NCBI GenBank assembly: GCA_017548445.1
Contig: JAFYZZ010000008.1
Span: forward strand, 1 to 32,442
DNA: 32,442 nt
Origin: Bacteroidales bacterium
GTDB taxonomy: Bacteria > Bacteroidota > Bacteroidia > Bacteroidales > UBA932
Direction: 5' to 3'
Part shown: one piece after another, positions 22,638 through 31,343 of the stretch
Position numbering within the stretch: position 1 is the stretch's first letter
How the letters are laid out: each line of letters begins with the position of its first letter
Made by a program: the position numbers and the translations under genes
The notes under the pieces: model-generated
Told to the model about the DNA's origin: nothing
Database searches by the model: none
Seen by the model: only the letters and a program-made list of their open reading frames with translations

Positions 22638-22949
22638 CTAAGGAGTGATTTTGAAATCGAGGCAGGAACGCTGCACCGTAAAGGGCCGCACCTTCTCATT
22701 GGCCACGGCTACGTGTGCCGGATGCGTGGCATAGCCCTTCAGGGCCTCTTCGCTTTCCAGCGTGCTGTCCAGCATCACGTCGGCGTTGGATGAGGGCAGC
22801 CGCCCGTCGATGTGCACCTTGACCTCGACAAGCCCCGGAACCTGGCCCACCAGACCTTCCAGGCCGGCTTTGATTCCCGCCTTGACGGTTTTCTTTTCTT
22901 CTTCGGATAATGCTGGATCCAGGGTCCAGAGAATGATGTGCTTTACCAT
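22638..22949 (-). CDS. Dabb (stress-responsive alpha/beta-barrel) domain protein
   Basis: A 103-residue protein from the ATG at 22949, chosen because it gives the family-typical N-terminus 'MVKHIILWTLDP'. Also seen: 'SEEEKKTVKAGIKAGLEGL', 'VPGLVEVKVHIDG', 'ADVMLDSTLESEEALKGYA' and 'HPAHVAVANEKVRPF', covering the full single Dabb ferredoxin-like domain. Family members are dimeric cytoplasmic proteins; some bind or cyclise small molecules, many have no known role. It is transcribed away from the lipoprotein gene at 23064 and towards the small peptide gene, from which it is 80 bp away. Confidence 0.85.
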   Translation of the reverse strand: MVKHIILWTLDPALSEEEKKTVKAGIKAGLEGLVGQVPGLVEVKVHIDGRLPSSNADVMLDSTLESEEALKGYATHPAHVAVANEKVRPFTVQRSCLDFKITP

Positions 22950-22974
22950 AAGATGCTTTATACTGTTCAATTTA

Positions 22975-23006
22975 CAATGATACGATTTTTCGGGAATTAA
23001 AGCAAG
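22975..23006 (-). promoter_or_regulatory. Promoter of the Dabb gene
   Basis: On the minus strand, CTTG (23006-23003), a 20 bp spacer and TATCATTG (22982-22975) lie 26 bp ahead of the ATG at 22949. It shares about 25 bp of near-identical sequence with the promoter at 22586-22618. Confidence 0.5.
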
Positions 23007-23032
23007 GAGGAACGCAGGTGTCTCTTTTTTTC

Positions 23033-23040
23033 TATATTTG
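23033..23040 (+). promoter_or_regulatory. -7 box of the 23064 lipoprotein gene
   Basis: A perfect TATATTTG lies 23 bp before the ATG, preceded by a T-tract. It is divergent from the Dabb promoter about 30 bp away. Confidence 0.6.
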
Positions 23041-23063
23041 CATTAAGAGTCAGCGTAACCACG

Positions 23064-23882
23064 ATGAGACATTATCCGCTAATCGCCGTTCTGGCAGCTT
23101 TCCTGCTCCTTCCGTTGTCCTGCCGGCAGCCCGCCCGCAATGCGGCGCCCGCTGCGGGGGCGGGGAGTTCCTGTTTCGAAGTGCTTCTGGACACCACTGC
23201 CACTTTCCCGCAGGTCCAGGCGGCGGTCATCCCCTGGGCGGACAGCCTCCGGCGGGCGACGGCGGACACCGCCAGCCTGCAGAAACGCCTTACAGCCCAG
23301 CAGTTCGCGTATATCACGATGGACCTGCTGGCCTCGCAGGTCAGCCGGCTGGGGAACGCCGGGGAGAGCATTCCCTACGAAGACTTCAACGCCTTGATGA
23401 ACCCGCTCCTGGAGGCCGCGAACCAATGGCTCTTCACCACGGAAGACGGGCTCACCAGCGTCTGGCGCGATATGTATTATGCTTCGGACCAGGTGGAAAG
23501 CTTTTTCCATATTATGGTCGTGCTGCCTGACGACGACGAAGCCGAACCGGAACTGCACATCTTCTTCCCCGAGTCGGCCCGGGCCAACCCCGGCCTGCTC
23601 TTCCGCAAGTACAAGGACTACGAAACGATGGAGGAAGATGGGGACAACCAGGTGCTCGTCCCCCTGGAAGACTGGTATGGAAAAGGGGAGTTGGACGCCG
23701 GTTACCCGATGTATGCGTCCGCCGGCTCTGACATCGTGGAGAAAATGCTCGAGTATGACCAGATGTACATCCTCTTCAGCAGCGGCAGCACCCTGGACGG
23801 AAGCCAGGGGCCGAACGAGACGGTCCGGGTGGGGCTGATGTATTTCCAGGACAAGTATACCGAAGCGGTCGGGTTTGATTGA
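23064..23882 (+). CDS. Hypothetical lipoprotein
   Basis: A 272-residue protein with a type II signal peptide ('AAFLLLPLSC', lipobox LPLSC) and an Ala-rich linker. The mature part is mixed alpha/beta: a helical first half ('AAVIPWADSLRRATADTASL', 'YITMDLLASQVSRLG', 'MNPLLEAANQWLF') and a later half with beta-strand and acidic stretches ('FHIMVVLPDDDEAEPELHIF', 'VLVPLEDWYGKG', 'VRVGLMYFQDKYTEAVGF'). I do not recognise the family. It has its own promoter and lies 18 bp ahead of the DUF6512 gene, so co-transcription is likely. It would be periplasmic or outer-membrane attached. Confidence 0.7.
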   Translation: MRHYPLIAVLAAFLLLPLSCRQPARNAAPAAGAGSSCFEVLLDTTATFPQVQAAVIPWADSLRRATADTASLQKRLTAQQFAYITMDLLASQVSRLGNAGESIPYEDFNALMNPLLEAANQWLFTTEDGLTSVWRDMYYASDQVESFFHIMVVLPDDDEAEPELHIFFPESARANPGLLFRKYKDYETMEEDGDNQVLVPLEDWYGKGELDAGYPMYASAGSDIVEKMLEYDQMYILFSSGSTLDGSQGPNETVRVGLMYFQDKYTEAVGFD

Positions 23883-23900
23883 ATTAAGAACGAATGGATA

Positions 23901-24389
23901 ATGTCACGTAAAGAAACGATCTGGGTCACCATCATCCTCGTGCTGCTGGGCACGAGTATGCATTTCGTGCACCATCTGCCGGGATTCAACCATTTCTGGG
24001 GGTACATCTTCCCCGTCACGGAGAGCGTGATGGCGCATATGAAGATGATTTTCTTTCCGATGCTGCTCCTGGCCATCTACCTGGCCGTCACCCGGCGCGA
24101 CATACGCGAGTTCGGCGCGCCGATCCTGGCCGGGCTGGCCGTGATGCCGGCGGTCATCGCGTGTTTCTTCGCCTACTGGGTTTTCGTGAGGCACGAGCTG
24201 ATGGCGCTCGATATCGTCATCTACGTCGCCGCCGTCGTCGGTGCGGTATTGCTGGCCAGACGCTGGCGCAAATGTGAATCCGTGCGGAAATACTGGCCGC
24301 TGTGGCTGGCGCTGGCGGTCTGCTGCATCATCCTGACGGGCGTGCTTACTTATCATGCCCCGGACTGGATTATCTTCCGGGAGATTTAA
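23901..24389 (+). CDS. DUF6512 integral membrane protein
   Basis: A 162-residue protein with about five membrane spans. The conserved stretch 'FPVTESVMAHMKMIFFPMLL' matches the PVNESxxEHxK-type motif of DUF6512 proteins, with Thr for Asn and Met for the usual Trp. 'SMHFVHHLPGFNHFWGYI' precedes it and 'LTGVLTYHAPDWIIF' closes the chain. Several conserved histidines lie near the membrane surface, which might bind metal, but this is inference. The function is unknown. It starts 18 bp after the lipoprotein gene and ends 3 bp before the esterase gene, so it is in one transcription unit with both. Confidence 0.7.
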   Translation: MSRKETIWVTIILVLLGTSMHFVHHLPGFNHFWGYIFPVTESVMAHMKMIFFPMLLLAIYLAVTRRDIREFGAPILAGLAVMPAVIACFFAYWVFVRHELMALDIVIYVAAVVGAVLLARRWRKCESVRKYWPLWLALAVCCIILTGVLTYHAPDWIIFREI

Positions 24390-24392
24390 GAT

Positions 24393-25304
24393 ATGAAAAA
24401 GACGATCTTGCTGCTGGCGGCAGCGCTGCAGTGCGGCGTTCTGGCAACGGCCCAGCCAGAGGGCGCAGGCGTACTCATACGCCCGGTCTACCGATTCCCG
24501 CAGCCGGACCTGCTGCTCGACCTCTGGCCCGACGGGGCCCCGACGGACAACGGCCTTACCGGCGATGAGATAGACTATGGCAACCACGTTTCCAATGTCA
24601 CCAAGCCGACTCTCGCCATCTTCCTGCCGGAAATACCCAGCGGGCTGGCCATCCTCGTCTGCCCCGGCGGCGGATACGTGGACGTGTGGGACAAGACGGA
24701 GGGATACGCCAACTCCAAATGGTTCACGGACCAGGGCATCGTATACGCGGTGTTGAAATACCGGCTCCCGAACGGACACTGCGAGGTGCCGCTGGACGAC
24801 GTGCACGAGGCGATGCACATCCTCAGGCAGTATGCGGAAAGATTCGGTTTCCGGAAGTTGGGCATCGCGGGCTGCTCGGCCGGCGGCCACCTCGCCGCCA
24901 CGGCTTCCACCCACTTCGCCAAGCCTGAGGAACGTCCTGATTTCCAGATACTTTTCTATCCGGTCATCACGATGGACCCGTCCTTCACGCACGGAGGTTC
25001 GGCTTATTATCTGCTTGGGCAGAACCCTTCGCAGGAACTCCTGGACGAGTACAGCAACGAGAAGAAGGTGACGCCCGATACGCCGCCCGCATTTATTATG
25101 GCCAACTCCGATGACGGGCTGGTCCCTTGCGAGAACAGCATCCGGTATTACGAGGCGCTTCGGGCCAACGGCGTTCCCGCCGCCCTGCACATCTATCCGG
25201 TTGGCGGGCACGGCTGGGCCGACCATACGGATTTCGTCTACCGCGACGCCTGGATGAACGATTTGCGCATCTGGCTCGCCCAAATGGCCGAAGAGGTGCA
25301 ATGA
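24393..25304 (+). CDS. Secreted alpha/beta-hydrolase esterase (acetyl-xylan esterase-like)
   Basis: A 303-residue protein with a cleavable signal peptide ending around 'LATAQP'. Seen: an oxyanion motif 'LVCPGGGYVDVWD', the nucleophile elbow 'GCSAGGHLAATA' (Ser162), the acid in 'MANSDDGLVPCENSI' (Asp240/241) and the catalytic His273 in 'PVGGHGWAD'. This is the BD-FAE/Axe-like group that removes acetyl or other acyl groups from plant hemicellulose. The nearby GH43 gene fits such a role, but no SusC/SusD pair is present, so this is not a classical polysaccharide utilisation locus. It overlaps the next gene by 4 bp. Confidence 0.85.
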   Translation: MKKTILLLAAALQCGVLATAQPEGAGVLIRPVYRFPQPDLLLDLWPDGAPTDNGLTGDEIDYGNHVSNVTKPTLAIFLPEIPSGLAILVCPGGGYVDVWDKTEGYANSKWFTDQGIVYAVLKYRLPNGHCEVPLDDVHEAMHILRQYAERFGFRKLGIAGCSAGGHLAATASTHFAKPEERPDFQILFYPVITMDPSFTHGGSAYYLLGQNPSQELLDEYSNEKKVTPDTPPAFIMANSDDGLVPCENSIRYYEALRANGVPAALHIYPVGGHGWADHTDFVYRDAWMNDLRIWLAQMAEEVQ

Positions 25305-26056
25305 GTATGAAGAAACTCCTGTTGCTTATTCCGATCCTTCTGTCCGTGTCGGCTTTCTCCCTGGCGGGAAAGGTGCCGGCAGGGGCTGTCGGCACCGTCC
25401 AATATGAAGTCCGTTACAAGCTGGGCGGCGTCACCACCAAGGTGGCCACGGCCACGGTCTCCCTGGAGAGCGCAAAGTGGGAAGAGAATCCCGCCTACCA
25501 CACCCGTGCGGTCATCCGGGCCTCTTCCGTATTCCGCCTGTTTATGAATGCGGAATACCTCGCCGACGCATACATCTCCACGTCCGGGGTTGAGCCGCTG
25601 TTCTTCAGCAATCCTTTCAAGAAGAACGGCAAGGAATGCAAGATCGAATATGTGTATGACCGCGCCTCCCGTCTCATCCGTTCCGAGGCCGTCCGGCCGC
25701 CCTCGGAGCCTGAGAGCGTGACCTTCCCTCTGGACGGCCGCACCTTCGACCTGCTTGTTCTGCTGCAGTACGTGCGCTTTCAGGAGTTCAGCGTAGGGAA
25801 GAGCGTGTCGCTGCATCTGCTGATGACCGGGGAGAGCTGCCCGGCTACCCTCACGCTGCAGGGGACGGACACGGAGCGGTTTCCGGATATGCCGGCCGAG
25901 CGTTTCCTGCTGAAAATGAACGGGCGGGGCCTGATGGAGAACGGCAGCGGCGACGAGATAGTCATCTGGCGCTCCACGGGCGCCGACCGCCGTATCCTGG
26001 GTCTTGAGACGGCCCTGGGCAAGTCGGGTACGATGATCGTCGCGGTCAAGGACTGA
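25301..26056 (+). CDS. DUF3108 exported protein
   Basis: A 251-residue protein with a signal peptide ('KKLLLLIPILLSVSAFSLAG'). The beta-rich mature part ('TVQYEVRYKLGGVTTKVATA', 'AEYLADAYISTSGVEPLFFS', 'ECKIEYVYDRASRLIRSEAV', 'FDLLVLLQYVRFQEF') matches DUF3108, a periplasmic family of unknown function that resembles lipoprotein-carrier folds. Two ATGs (25301 and 25307) are possible; the first overlaps the esterase stop (ATGA) and so couples translation. Its position behind the esterase suggests shared expression, but a catalytic link is not evident. It converges on the GH43 gene 15 bp away. Confidence 0.75.
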   Translation: MSMKKLLLLIPILLSVSAFSLAGKVPAGAVGTVQYEVRYKLGGVTTKVATATVSLESAKWEENPAYHTRAVIRASSVFRLFMNAEYLADAYISTSGVEPLFFSNPFKKNGKECKIEYVYDRASRLIRSEAVRPPSEPESVTFPLDGRTFDLLVLLQYVRFQEFSVGKSVSLHLLMTGESCPATLTLQGTDTERFPDMPAERFLLKMNGRGLMENGSGDEIVIWRSTGADRRILGLETALGKSGTMIVAVKD

Positions 26057-26071
26057 CCCGGCAGGAAAGGG

Positions 26072-27688
26072 CTACCGTCTGCGGGCGAAGACAAAATCTT
26101 CCAGTTCGCAGAGCGAGGCGTCCGGCGTGTCGGATTTGAATACGAAGAAAAGGGCGTGCTTGCCCTGCAGTTTCGCCGCCTTCGGCACACGGGCACAATA
26201 TTGTACCGCCGTGTCGGAGGCGTTGCCTTTGAGTTTGATGACGCCGAGGCGCGTGCCGTGACGGGGATGGTCCGCCATCACCACGATGCGCCCCCTGACC
26301 CCCTGCGGGATGAGGTTCACGAGCAGTTTCTTCGCCCGGGCGGCTTTCAATCCGTCGAAGTTGAAGTATTTGTAACCCACGATGGAACCCGCGGTGTTGT
26401 TCACCACCGGGTTGTGGTTGATGCTCAGGTCGTAAGGGTCGGTCTTGACGCTCCAGCCCGGGCGGTAGGGCTCGATGTAGGAGCCGGAATACTTGTTGCC
26501 CAGATTGTCCTTCTCAGCGGGACGCGGTCCGGTGAACCAGCAGGCGATGCCGGCGGAATGCCGCTCCAGCGGGTCCAGGCCGCCCAGTTCGAAGCCTTCG
26601 GAGGTATATTCCCCTTCCGTGATTTCCACCTTGCCGTCCGGCCCTTCCGTGACCTTCACCTCCACCGGAGCCACCATCGCCTGCCGGTCGAAGCCGCCCA
26701 GGCCCGCCTGGCGGTGGTAGAAGATGTACCACTGCCCGCCTATCTCGCAGAGGCTGCCGTGGGTGTTGCCGCCCGGCGCGGCCGTGCAGATGGGATTGCC
26801 CTCCTCGTCCACGTCGCGCCCGCGGGCGTCGATGACCGTGCCGCCGTAAGTCCAGGGGCCCAGCGGCGAGTTGCTCCAGGCCCAGGCCAGGGTGTTGTTC
26901 GCCTCGGGCAGGCCGAAGTCGCCGTCGGCCGTCCAGCGGCTGTATACGAAGATGTATTTGTCCTTCACCTTGCGGAGCGACGAGGCTTCGAAGAAGCGGA
27001 AAACGCCGTCCTGGTTCAGGTTGGAGACCATATCCTTGACGGGCTGCGTGCCTTTCTTGACCGTGCACATCGTCTCGGGATCCAGTTCGGCGCCCCAGGA
27101 CTGCTGGAAGCCCCAGTAGCCGTACACGCGGCCGTCGTCGTCGATGAAGACGCCCGGGTCGAAGCCCAGCACGCCCACGGTGCGGGTGGGATCCTTCGGG
27201 TCCCAGTTGCATACGGTGAAGGGGCCGTCCGGCCGGTCGGAGCGGGCGATCATCGAGTTGCGTCCGGCCGCCTGGGTGTTGGGATACAGGTAATAGGTCT
27301 TCTTGCCGTCGGGCCCGATTTTCTCCACCACGTCGGGGGCGTACAGGATATCGCCCTTGCCGTCGGGGTTGAGGGGGTTGCCCTTGGCGTCCAGCCGGGA
27401 TTCGAAAATCACCCCGCCGTAGCGCCAGTGCCGCAGGTCGTCCACGGAAGCGGACCAGACCACCTGGTCGCGGCCGCAGTAGGCCGAGATCTCGATGTCG
27501 TGGGATCCGTAGATGTACACGCGGTATTGTCCCGGATTGTCGGGGTCTTCGAAGATATAGGGTTCGCCGTCGGGGATGTATTCCCAGAGGGGAAGATACG
27601 GGTTGGCGGCACCGGCGGAAAGGCCGGAGCAGAGCAGCCCGGCGCCGGTGAGCGCCGCAGCCAGACGGGCGAAGATCTTGTGGTTCAT
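26072..27688 (-). CDS. GH43 family glycoside hydrolase (arabinofuranosidase/xylosidase-like)
   Basis: A 538-residue secreted enzyme. Residues 1-28 form a signal peptide, which is why I take the ATG at 27688 rather than one 8 codons upstream. The five-bladed propeller shows the GH43 triad: Asp48 in 'YIFEDPDNPG', Asp177 in 'GFDPGVFIDDDG' and Glu234 in 'FFEASSLRK'. The C-terminal about 150 residues ('YKYFNFDGLKAARAKKLLVN', 'GRIVVMADHP') look like a CBM6-type beta-sandwich that would bind xylan or arabinan chains. The expected role is releasing arabinose or xylose from plant polysaccharide in the periplasm or at the cell surface. Substrate specificity cannot be fixed from sequence alone. Confidence 0.88.
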   Translation of the reverse strand: MNHKIFARLAAALTGAGLLCSGLSAGAANPYLPLWEYIPDGEPYIFEDPDNPGQYRVYIYGSHDIEISAYCGRDQVVWSASVDDLRHWRYGGVIFESRLDAKGNPLNPDGKGDILYAPDVVEKIGPDGKKTYYLYPNTQAAGRNSMIARSDRPDGPFTVCNWDPKDPTRTVGVLGFDPGVFIDDDGRVYGYWGFQQSWGAELDPETMCTVKKGTQPVKDMVSNLNQDGVFRFFEASSLRKVKDKYIFVYSRWTADGDFGLPEANNTLAWAWSNSPLGPWTYGGTVIDARGRDVDEEGNPICTAAPGGNTHGSLCEIGGQWYIFYHRQAGLGGFDRQAMVAPVEVKVTEGPDGKVEITEGEYTSEGFELGGLDPLERHSAGIACWFTGPRPAEKDNLGNKYSGSYIEPYRPGWSVKTDPYDLSINHNPVVNNTAGSIVGYKYFNFDGLKAARAKKLLVNLIPQGVRGRIVVMADHPRHGTRLGVIKLKGNASDTAVQYCARVPKAAKLQGKHALFFVFKSDTPDASLCELEDFVFARRR

Positions 27689-27709
27689 ACGGAGCGTTTT
27701 TGTTATGGA

Positions 27710-27717
27710 CAAATATA
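27710..27717 (-). promoter_or_regulatory. -7 box of the GH43 gene
   Basis: TATATTTG on the minus strand, 21 bp before the ATG at 27688, is a perfect TAnnTTTG. It lies in the 62 bp gap shared with the divergent gene at 27751. Confidence 0.6.
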
Positions 27718-27750
27718 CTCAATTCCCCGGATTTTTAATATATTAGCGCT

Positions 27751-30027
27751 ATGAAAAGGGCCGCTCTGCTGTTGCTGGTGCTGCTTGCCGCCGCTTGCGG
27801 AAGCAGGCAGGAAAGCTATGTGGACTGGCTGTACGCGTCGATGCCGCTGCCGGACAGCCTGCAGTATCCCCGCAGTTTTTGGGAGGCCAACGTGGCCAAA
27901 ACCCTGCAAGTACGGAAAGAAATGGACTGGAACATCCCGGAGCGGGAGTTTCGGCATTTCGTGCTGCCCCTGCGCGTGAACAACGAGACCCTGGACGACT
28001 TCCGGACTGTGTATGCCGATACGCTCTGCCGGCGGGTGAAGGGTCTTTCCCTGGCGGATGCGGCGCTGGAAATCAACCACTGGTGCCACGAACAGGCGAC
28101 CTACCGCCCGTCCGACGGCCGCACGAGCGCGCCGATGGCTACGGTGCGGCGGGGTACGGGCCGGTGCGGCGAGGAATCCGTGCTGACCGTGGCCGCCCTG
28201 CGCGCGGCGGGAATCCCCGCCCGGCAGGTCTATACCCCGCGCTGGGCCCATACCGACGACAACCACGCCTGGGTGGAGGTCTGGGTGGACGGAGAATGGC
28301 ATTTTATGGGCGCCTGCGAGCCCGCCCCCACCTTGGATAATGCCTGGTTCAACGGTCCCGTGTCGCGGGCCCTGCTGCTGCATACCAAGGTTTTCGGTGA
28401 CTATCACTGCGACGAGGATGTGATCCGGCGAACGCCTTGCTATACCGAGATCAACGTCATCCGCGGCTATGTCCCCGCCCGGCGCACCGTCGTGACGGTG
28501 CTGGACGGCGGGGAGCCGGTGGAAGGCGCCACGGTTTCCTTCCACATCTACAATTACGCTGAGTTCTACCCGGTGGCGTCGTACGAGACGGGTGCCGACG
28601 GGCGGGCCGCTTTGGACACGGGCCTCGGCGATATGCTGGTGTGGGCTCGAAAAGGCGAGCGTTTCGGCTTTGCCGTGGCTTCCGGCGAGGAGGTGACGGT
28701 CGGCCTGGACCACCGGATCGGGGAGCGGTTCTCCGCGGACCTGGACATCGTGCCCCCGCCGGAAAATCCGATTCCCGTCACGGCGACGGCGGAACAGGCG
28801 GCGGAAAACGAACGTCGCCTGGAGGAAGAAGACGCCGTCCGCGCGGCACATCCGCACGGGAACCCCGATTTGGACGCATTCCTGAGCATATCCGGCCCCC
28901 GCGGCCGTTTGCTTGCGTACCTGTTGACCGACAAGGATCGGGGCGATGTCTCGCGGGACGTCCTGGACGACGTGCTGGCCTGTGATTCCGGCAGTAACGA
29001 TCCGGAGGTGCTGTCTCCACGGGTGGAACTGGAGCCGCTCCGTCCGTTCCGGGCGGAAGTGCGCTCTTCCGGATTGCGCCTGGAGGGTCCCGGCGCCGTG
29101 GCGCGCTGGGTCCGTGACAGCATCCGTCTGGAGGAAGGCCGCAATCCGCAACAGCTCCGTACGGCTCCGGCCGCCGTCTGGCAGGCCCGCAAGGCCGATG
29201 CGCTGGGGCGCGATATCTTTTACGTGGCCCTCTGCCGCGCGTTGGGCTTTCCAGCCCGCCTGGACGCCGTGACGGGCAAGACGCAGTACCGTTCGGAAGA
29301 CGGGTCCTGGGTGGACGTGGACCTGGACGGAAAGACGCAGGAGCAGGTCTCTCCGCAGGGAACAATCCGGCTTCAATACGCTCCGGGCGGCCCGGTCCGC
29401 GTGCCGGAGTACTACCGCCATTATACGCTTTCCCGGTTGGACGCGGAGGGTACCCGCCTGATGGAATACGAAGAGGACGGCCCGGCGCGGGACAGCTATA
29501 CTTTGGACGAAGGATATTATCTGCTGACTGCGGGCAACCGGCTTACGGACGGCAGCGCGCTGGTGCACCTGGAGTTCTTCCCGCTCGGAGAGGGGGAGAC
29601 CGCATCGGTGCCGCTGGTGCTGCGCGATAAGGAGGAAAAACGGGTTCCGCTCGGCATCCTTCCCGTCACGCTGGAAGCCTCGGCACGCGGATATGTCTTG
29701 ATGGTGGAGTTGGGAGGGGGTGCCGAACCGGATTCCCACGCGCTGCGTGAGTTGACGGCTGTGGCGCCGGATTTGCGCGCCTGGGGCCGGCCGGTAACGG
29801 TATCTGGCGGCGAACCGGAAGACCTGGCTGCCTTGCGGGAAGCGCTCCCGGACGCCCGGTTTTACCCGGCTGATGACAGTTGGTGTGAAATGCTGCTGTC
29901 GGAGGGTTACAGCCTGCCGCTGATCGTCCTGTGCGGTAGCACGGGACGCATTCTGTTTGTCTCCAACGGCTACAACACTTCACTTGCGGCCGACCTGCGC
30001 CGCGTCATAGCAGCCCTGCCCGAATGA
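27751..30027 (+). CDS. Large transglutaminase-like lipoprotein
   Basis: A 758-residue protein with a type II signal peptide (lipobox AAAC). The first half contains a transglutaminase-like core: Cys139 in 'GTGRCGEESV', His172 in 'DDNHAWVEVWVDG', and Glu190 in 'FMGACEPAP' where many relatives have Asp. A carboxypeptidase-regulatory-like beta domain follows ('TVLDGGEPVEGATVSFHIYN'). Residues about 450-540 resemble a second, Cys-less transglutaminase fold ('GRDIFYVALCRALGFPARLD'). The end ('GYSLPLIVLCGSTGRILFVS') looks thioredoxin-like without a CxxC. In Bacteroidota such proteins are probably periplasmic peptidases or cross-linkers; the substrate is unknown. It is divergent from GH43. Confidence 0.8.
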   Translation: MKRAALLLLVLLAAACGSRQESYVDWLYASMPLPDSLQYPRSFWEANVAKTLQVRKEMDWNIPEREFRHFVLPLRVNNETLDDFRTVYADTLCRRVKGLSLADAALEINHWCHEQATYRPSDGRTSAPMATVRRGTGRCGEESVLTVAALRAAGIPARQVYTPRWAHTDDNHAWVEVWVDGEWHFMGACEPAPTLDNAWFNGPVSRALLLHTKVFGDYHCDEDVIRRTPCYTEINVIRGYVPARRTVVTVLDGGEPVEGATVSFHIYNYAEFYPVASYETGADGRAALDTGLGDMLVWARKGERFGFAVASGEEVTVGLDHRIGERFSADLDIVPPPENPIPVTATAEQAAENERRLEEEDAVRAAHPHGNPDLDAFLSISGPRGRLLAYLLTDKDRGDVSRDVLDDVLACDSGSNDPEVLSPRVELEPLRPFRAEVRSSGLRLEGPGAVARWVRDSIRLEEGRNPQQLRTAPAAVWQARKADALGRDIFYVALCRALGFPARLDAVTGKTQYRSEDGSWVDVDLDGKTQEQVSPQGTIRLQYAPGGPVRVPEYYRHYTLSRLDAEGTRLMEYEEDGPARDSYTLDEGYYLLTAGNRLTDGSALVHLEFFPLGEGETASVPLVLRDKEEKRVPLGILPVTLEASARGYVLMVELGGGAEPDSHALRELTAVAPDLRAWGRPVTVSGGEPEDLAALREALPDARFYPADDSWCEMLLSEGYSLPLIVLCGSTGRILFVSNGYNTSLAADLRRVIAALPE

Positions 30028-30055
30028 TATCAACAATTATAAAACCGATAGTATT

Positions 30056-31246
30056 ATGGTAGATTTCAAGTATTTCGCTCCTACGGAGGTAGTTTTCGGC
30101 AAGGATTCCGAAAATCGCCTGGCAGAGATGGTCCGCAAGTACGGCGGCACCAAGGTCCTCATCCATTACGGCGGCGGCAGCGTCGTCCGCTCCGGCCTGC
30201 TGGACGCCGTGAAGTCGCAACTCGACGCCGCGGGCATCGCCTGGGTGGAACTGGGCGGCGTCGTCCCCAATCCGCGCCTGTCGCTGGTCCACGAAGGCAT
30301 TTCCCTGTGCCGCGCGGAAGGGGTGGACTTCCTGCTGGCGGTCGGCGGCGGTTCCGTCATCGATTCGTCCAAGGTTATCGGCTACGGCCTGAACTACGAC
30401 GGTGATGTGTGGGACATCTACGACGGGAAATACGTCCCGAAGGCCTGCACGCCGGTGGGCGTCGTGCTCACCATCCCAGCCGCTGGCAGCGAGATGAGCG
30501 ATTCCGCCGTGATCACCAAGGACGACGGTATGGTCAAGCGCGGGTACAGCAATGACCTCTGCCGGCCCAAGTTCGCCATTATGAATCCCGAGCGCACCTT
30601 CACCCTGCCGCCGTACCAGACTTCGGCGGGCGTGACCGATATGATGATGCACACGATGGAGCGGTATTTCTCGCACGAGGACGATATGCTGCTCACCGAC
30701 GCGATGGCGGAGGCACTGATGCGCACGGTCAAGGAATGTGGCGAGCAGGTGCTCTCCGATCCGCAGAACTATCAGCTCCGCGCCCAGATTATGTGGGCGG
30801 GCAGCCTGGCGCACAACGACCTGACGGGCTGCGGCACTGTCAGCGATTTCGCCACGCACTGCATCGAACACGAACTCAGCGCTACCTACGGAGCCACGCA
30901 CGGGGCGGGCCTGGCGGCCATCTGGCCCCATTGGGCGGAATATGTCCTCTCGGAGAACCCGACGCGTTTCGCCCGGTTCGCGGTGAACGTCCTGGGGGTG
31001 GCCAATGACTTCAAGTCTCCGGAGCGCACGGCGCGCGCGGGCATCGCCGCGATGGTGGATTTCTACCATCGCATCGGGATGCCGGCCAACCTGCCCGAGC
31101 TCATCGGCCGTCCGGCCACGGAGGAGGAGATCGCCGAGATGGCTTTCAAGGCCACGCACGGAAAGACGATCACCCTGGGCAACCTGAAGAAACTGGGCTA
31201 CGACGACGTGGTGGCCATCTACCGGATGGCGAACCGCACATTGTAG
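30056..31246 (+). CDS. Iron-containing alcohol dehydrogenase (butanol dehydrogenase/YqhD-like)
   Basis: A 396-residue group III dehydrogenase. Seen: the N-terminal 'FKYFAPTEVVFGKDSE', the nucleotide loop 'LLAVGGGSVIDSSKVI', and metal ligands in 'GVTDMMMH' (Asp195, His199) and 'THCIEHELSATYGATHGAGL' (His268, His282), with His272 in the position of the catalytic-site histidine. It reduces short-chain aldehydes with NAD(P)H; YqhD-type members clear reactive aldehydes or make alcohols in fermentation. The role here is probably aldehyde detoxification or redox balance in the cytoplasm, which is inference. It is a single gene, 28 bp after the transglutaminase-like gene, with no obvious partner. Confidence 0.92.
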   Translation: MVDFKYFAPTEVVFGKDSENRLAEMVRKYGGTKVLIHYGGGSVVRSGLLDAVKSQLDAAGIAWVELGGVVPNPRLSLVHEGISLCRAEGVDFLLAVGGGSVIDSSKVIGYGLNYDGDVWDIYDGKYVPKACTPVGVVLTIPAAGSEMSDSAVITKDDGMVKRGYSNDLCRPKFAIMNPERTFTLPPYQTSAGVTDMMMHTMERYFSHEDDMLLTDAMAEALMRTVKECGEQVLSDPQNYQLRAQIMWAGSLAHNDLTGCGTVSDFATHCIEHELSATYGATHGAGLAAIWPHWAEYVLSENPTRFARFAVNVLGVANDFKSPERTARAGIAAMVDFYHRIGMPANLPELIGRPATEEEIAEMAFKATHGKTITLGNLKKLGYDDVVAIYRMANRTL

Positions 31247-31343
31247 CGTGGTATATAAATTGTTGAGTATTAGTTTGTTGCAAAATCTCGGGCGCTATTT
31301 TCCCATACCCGAGGCTTTGGATGTCACTTATTATTAGACAGTT

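Noticed and set aside
26156..27754. Long open frame (about 530 codons) on the plus strand opposite the GH43 gene.
   Set aside because: It is the antisense shadow of a gene with clear GH43 catalytic motifs and a signal peptide; such long shadows are common in high-GC DNA.
31285..31316. CTCGGG...CCCGAG hairpin between the dehydrogenase and NlpC/P60 genes as a terminator.
   Set aside because: Six base pairs with a 15-base loop and no T-tract on either strand; not convincing.
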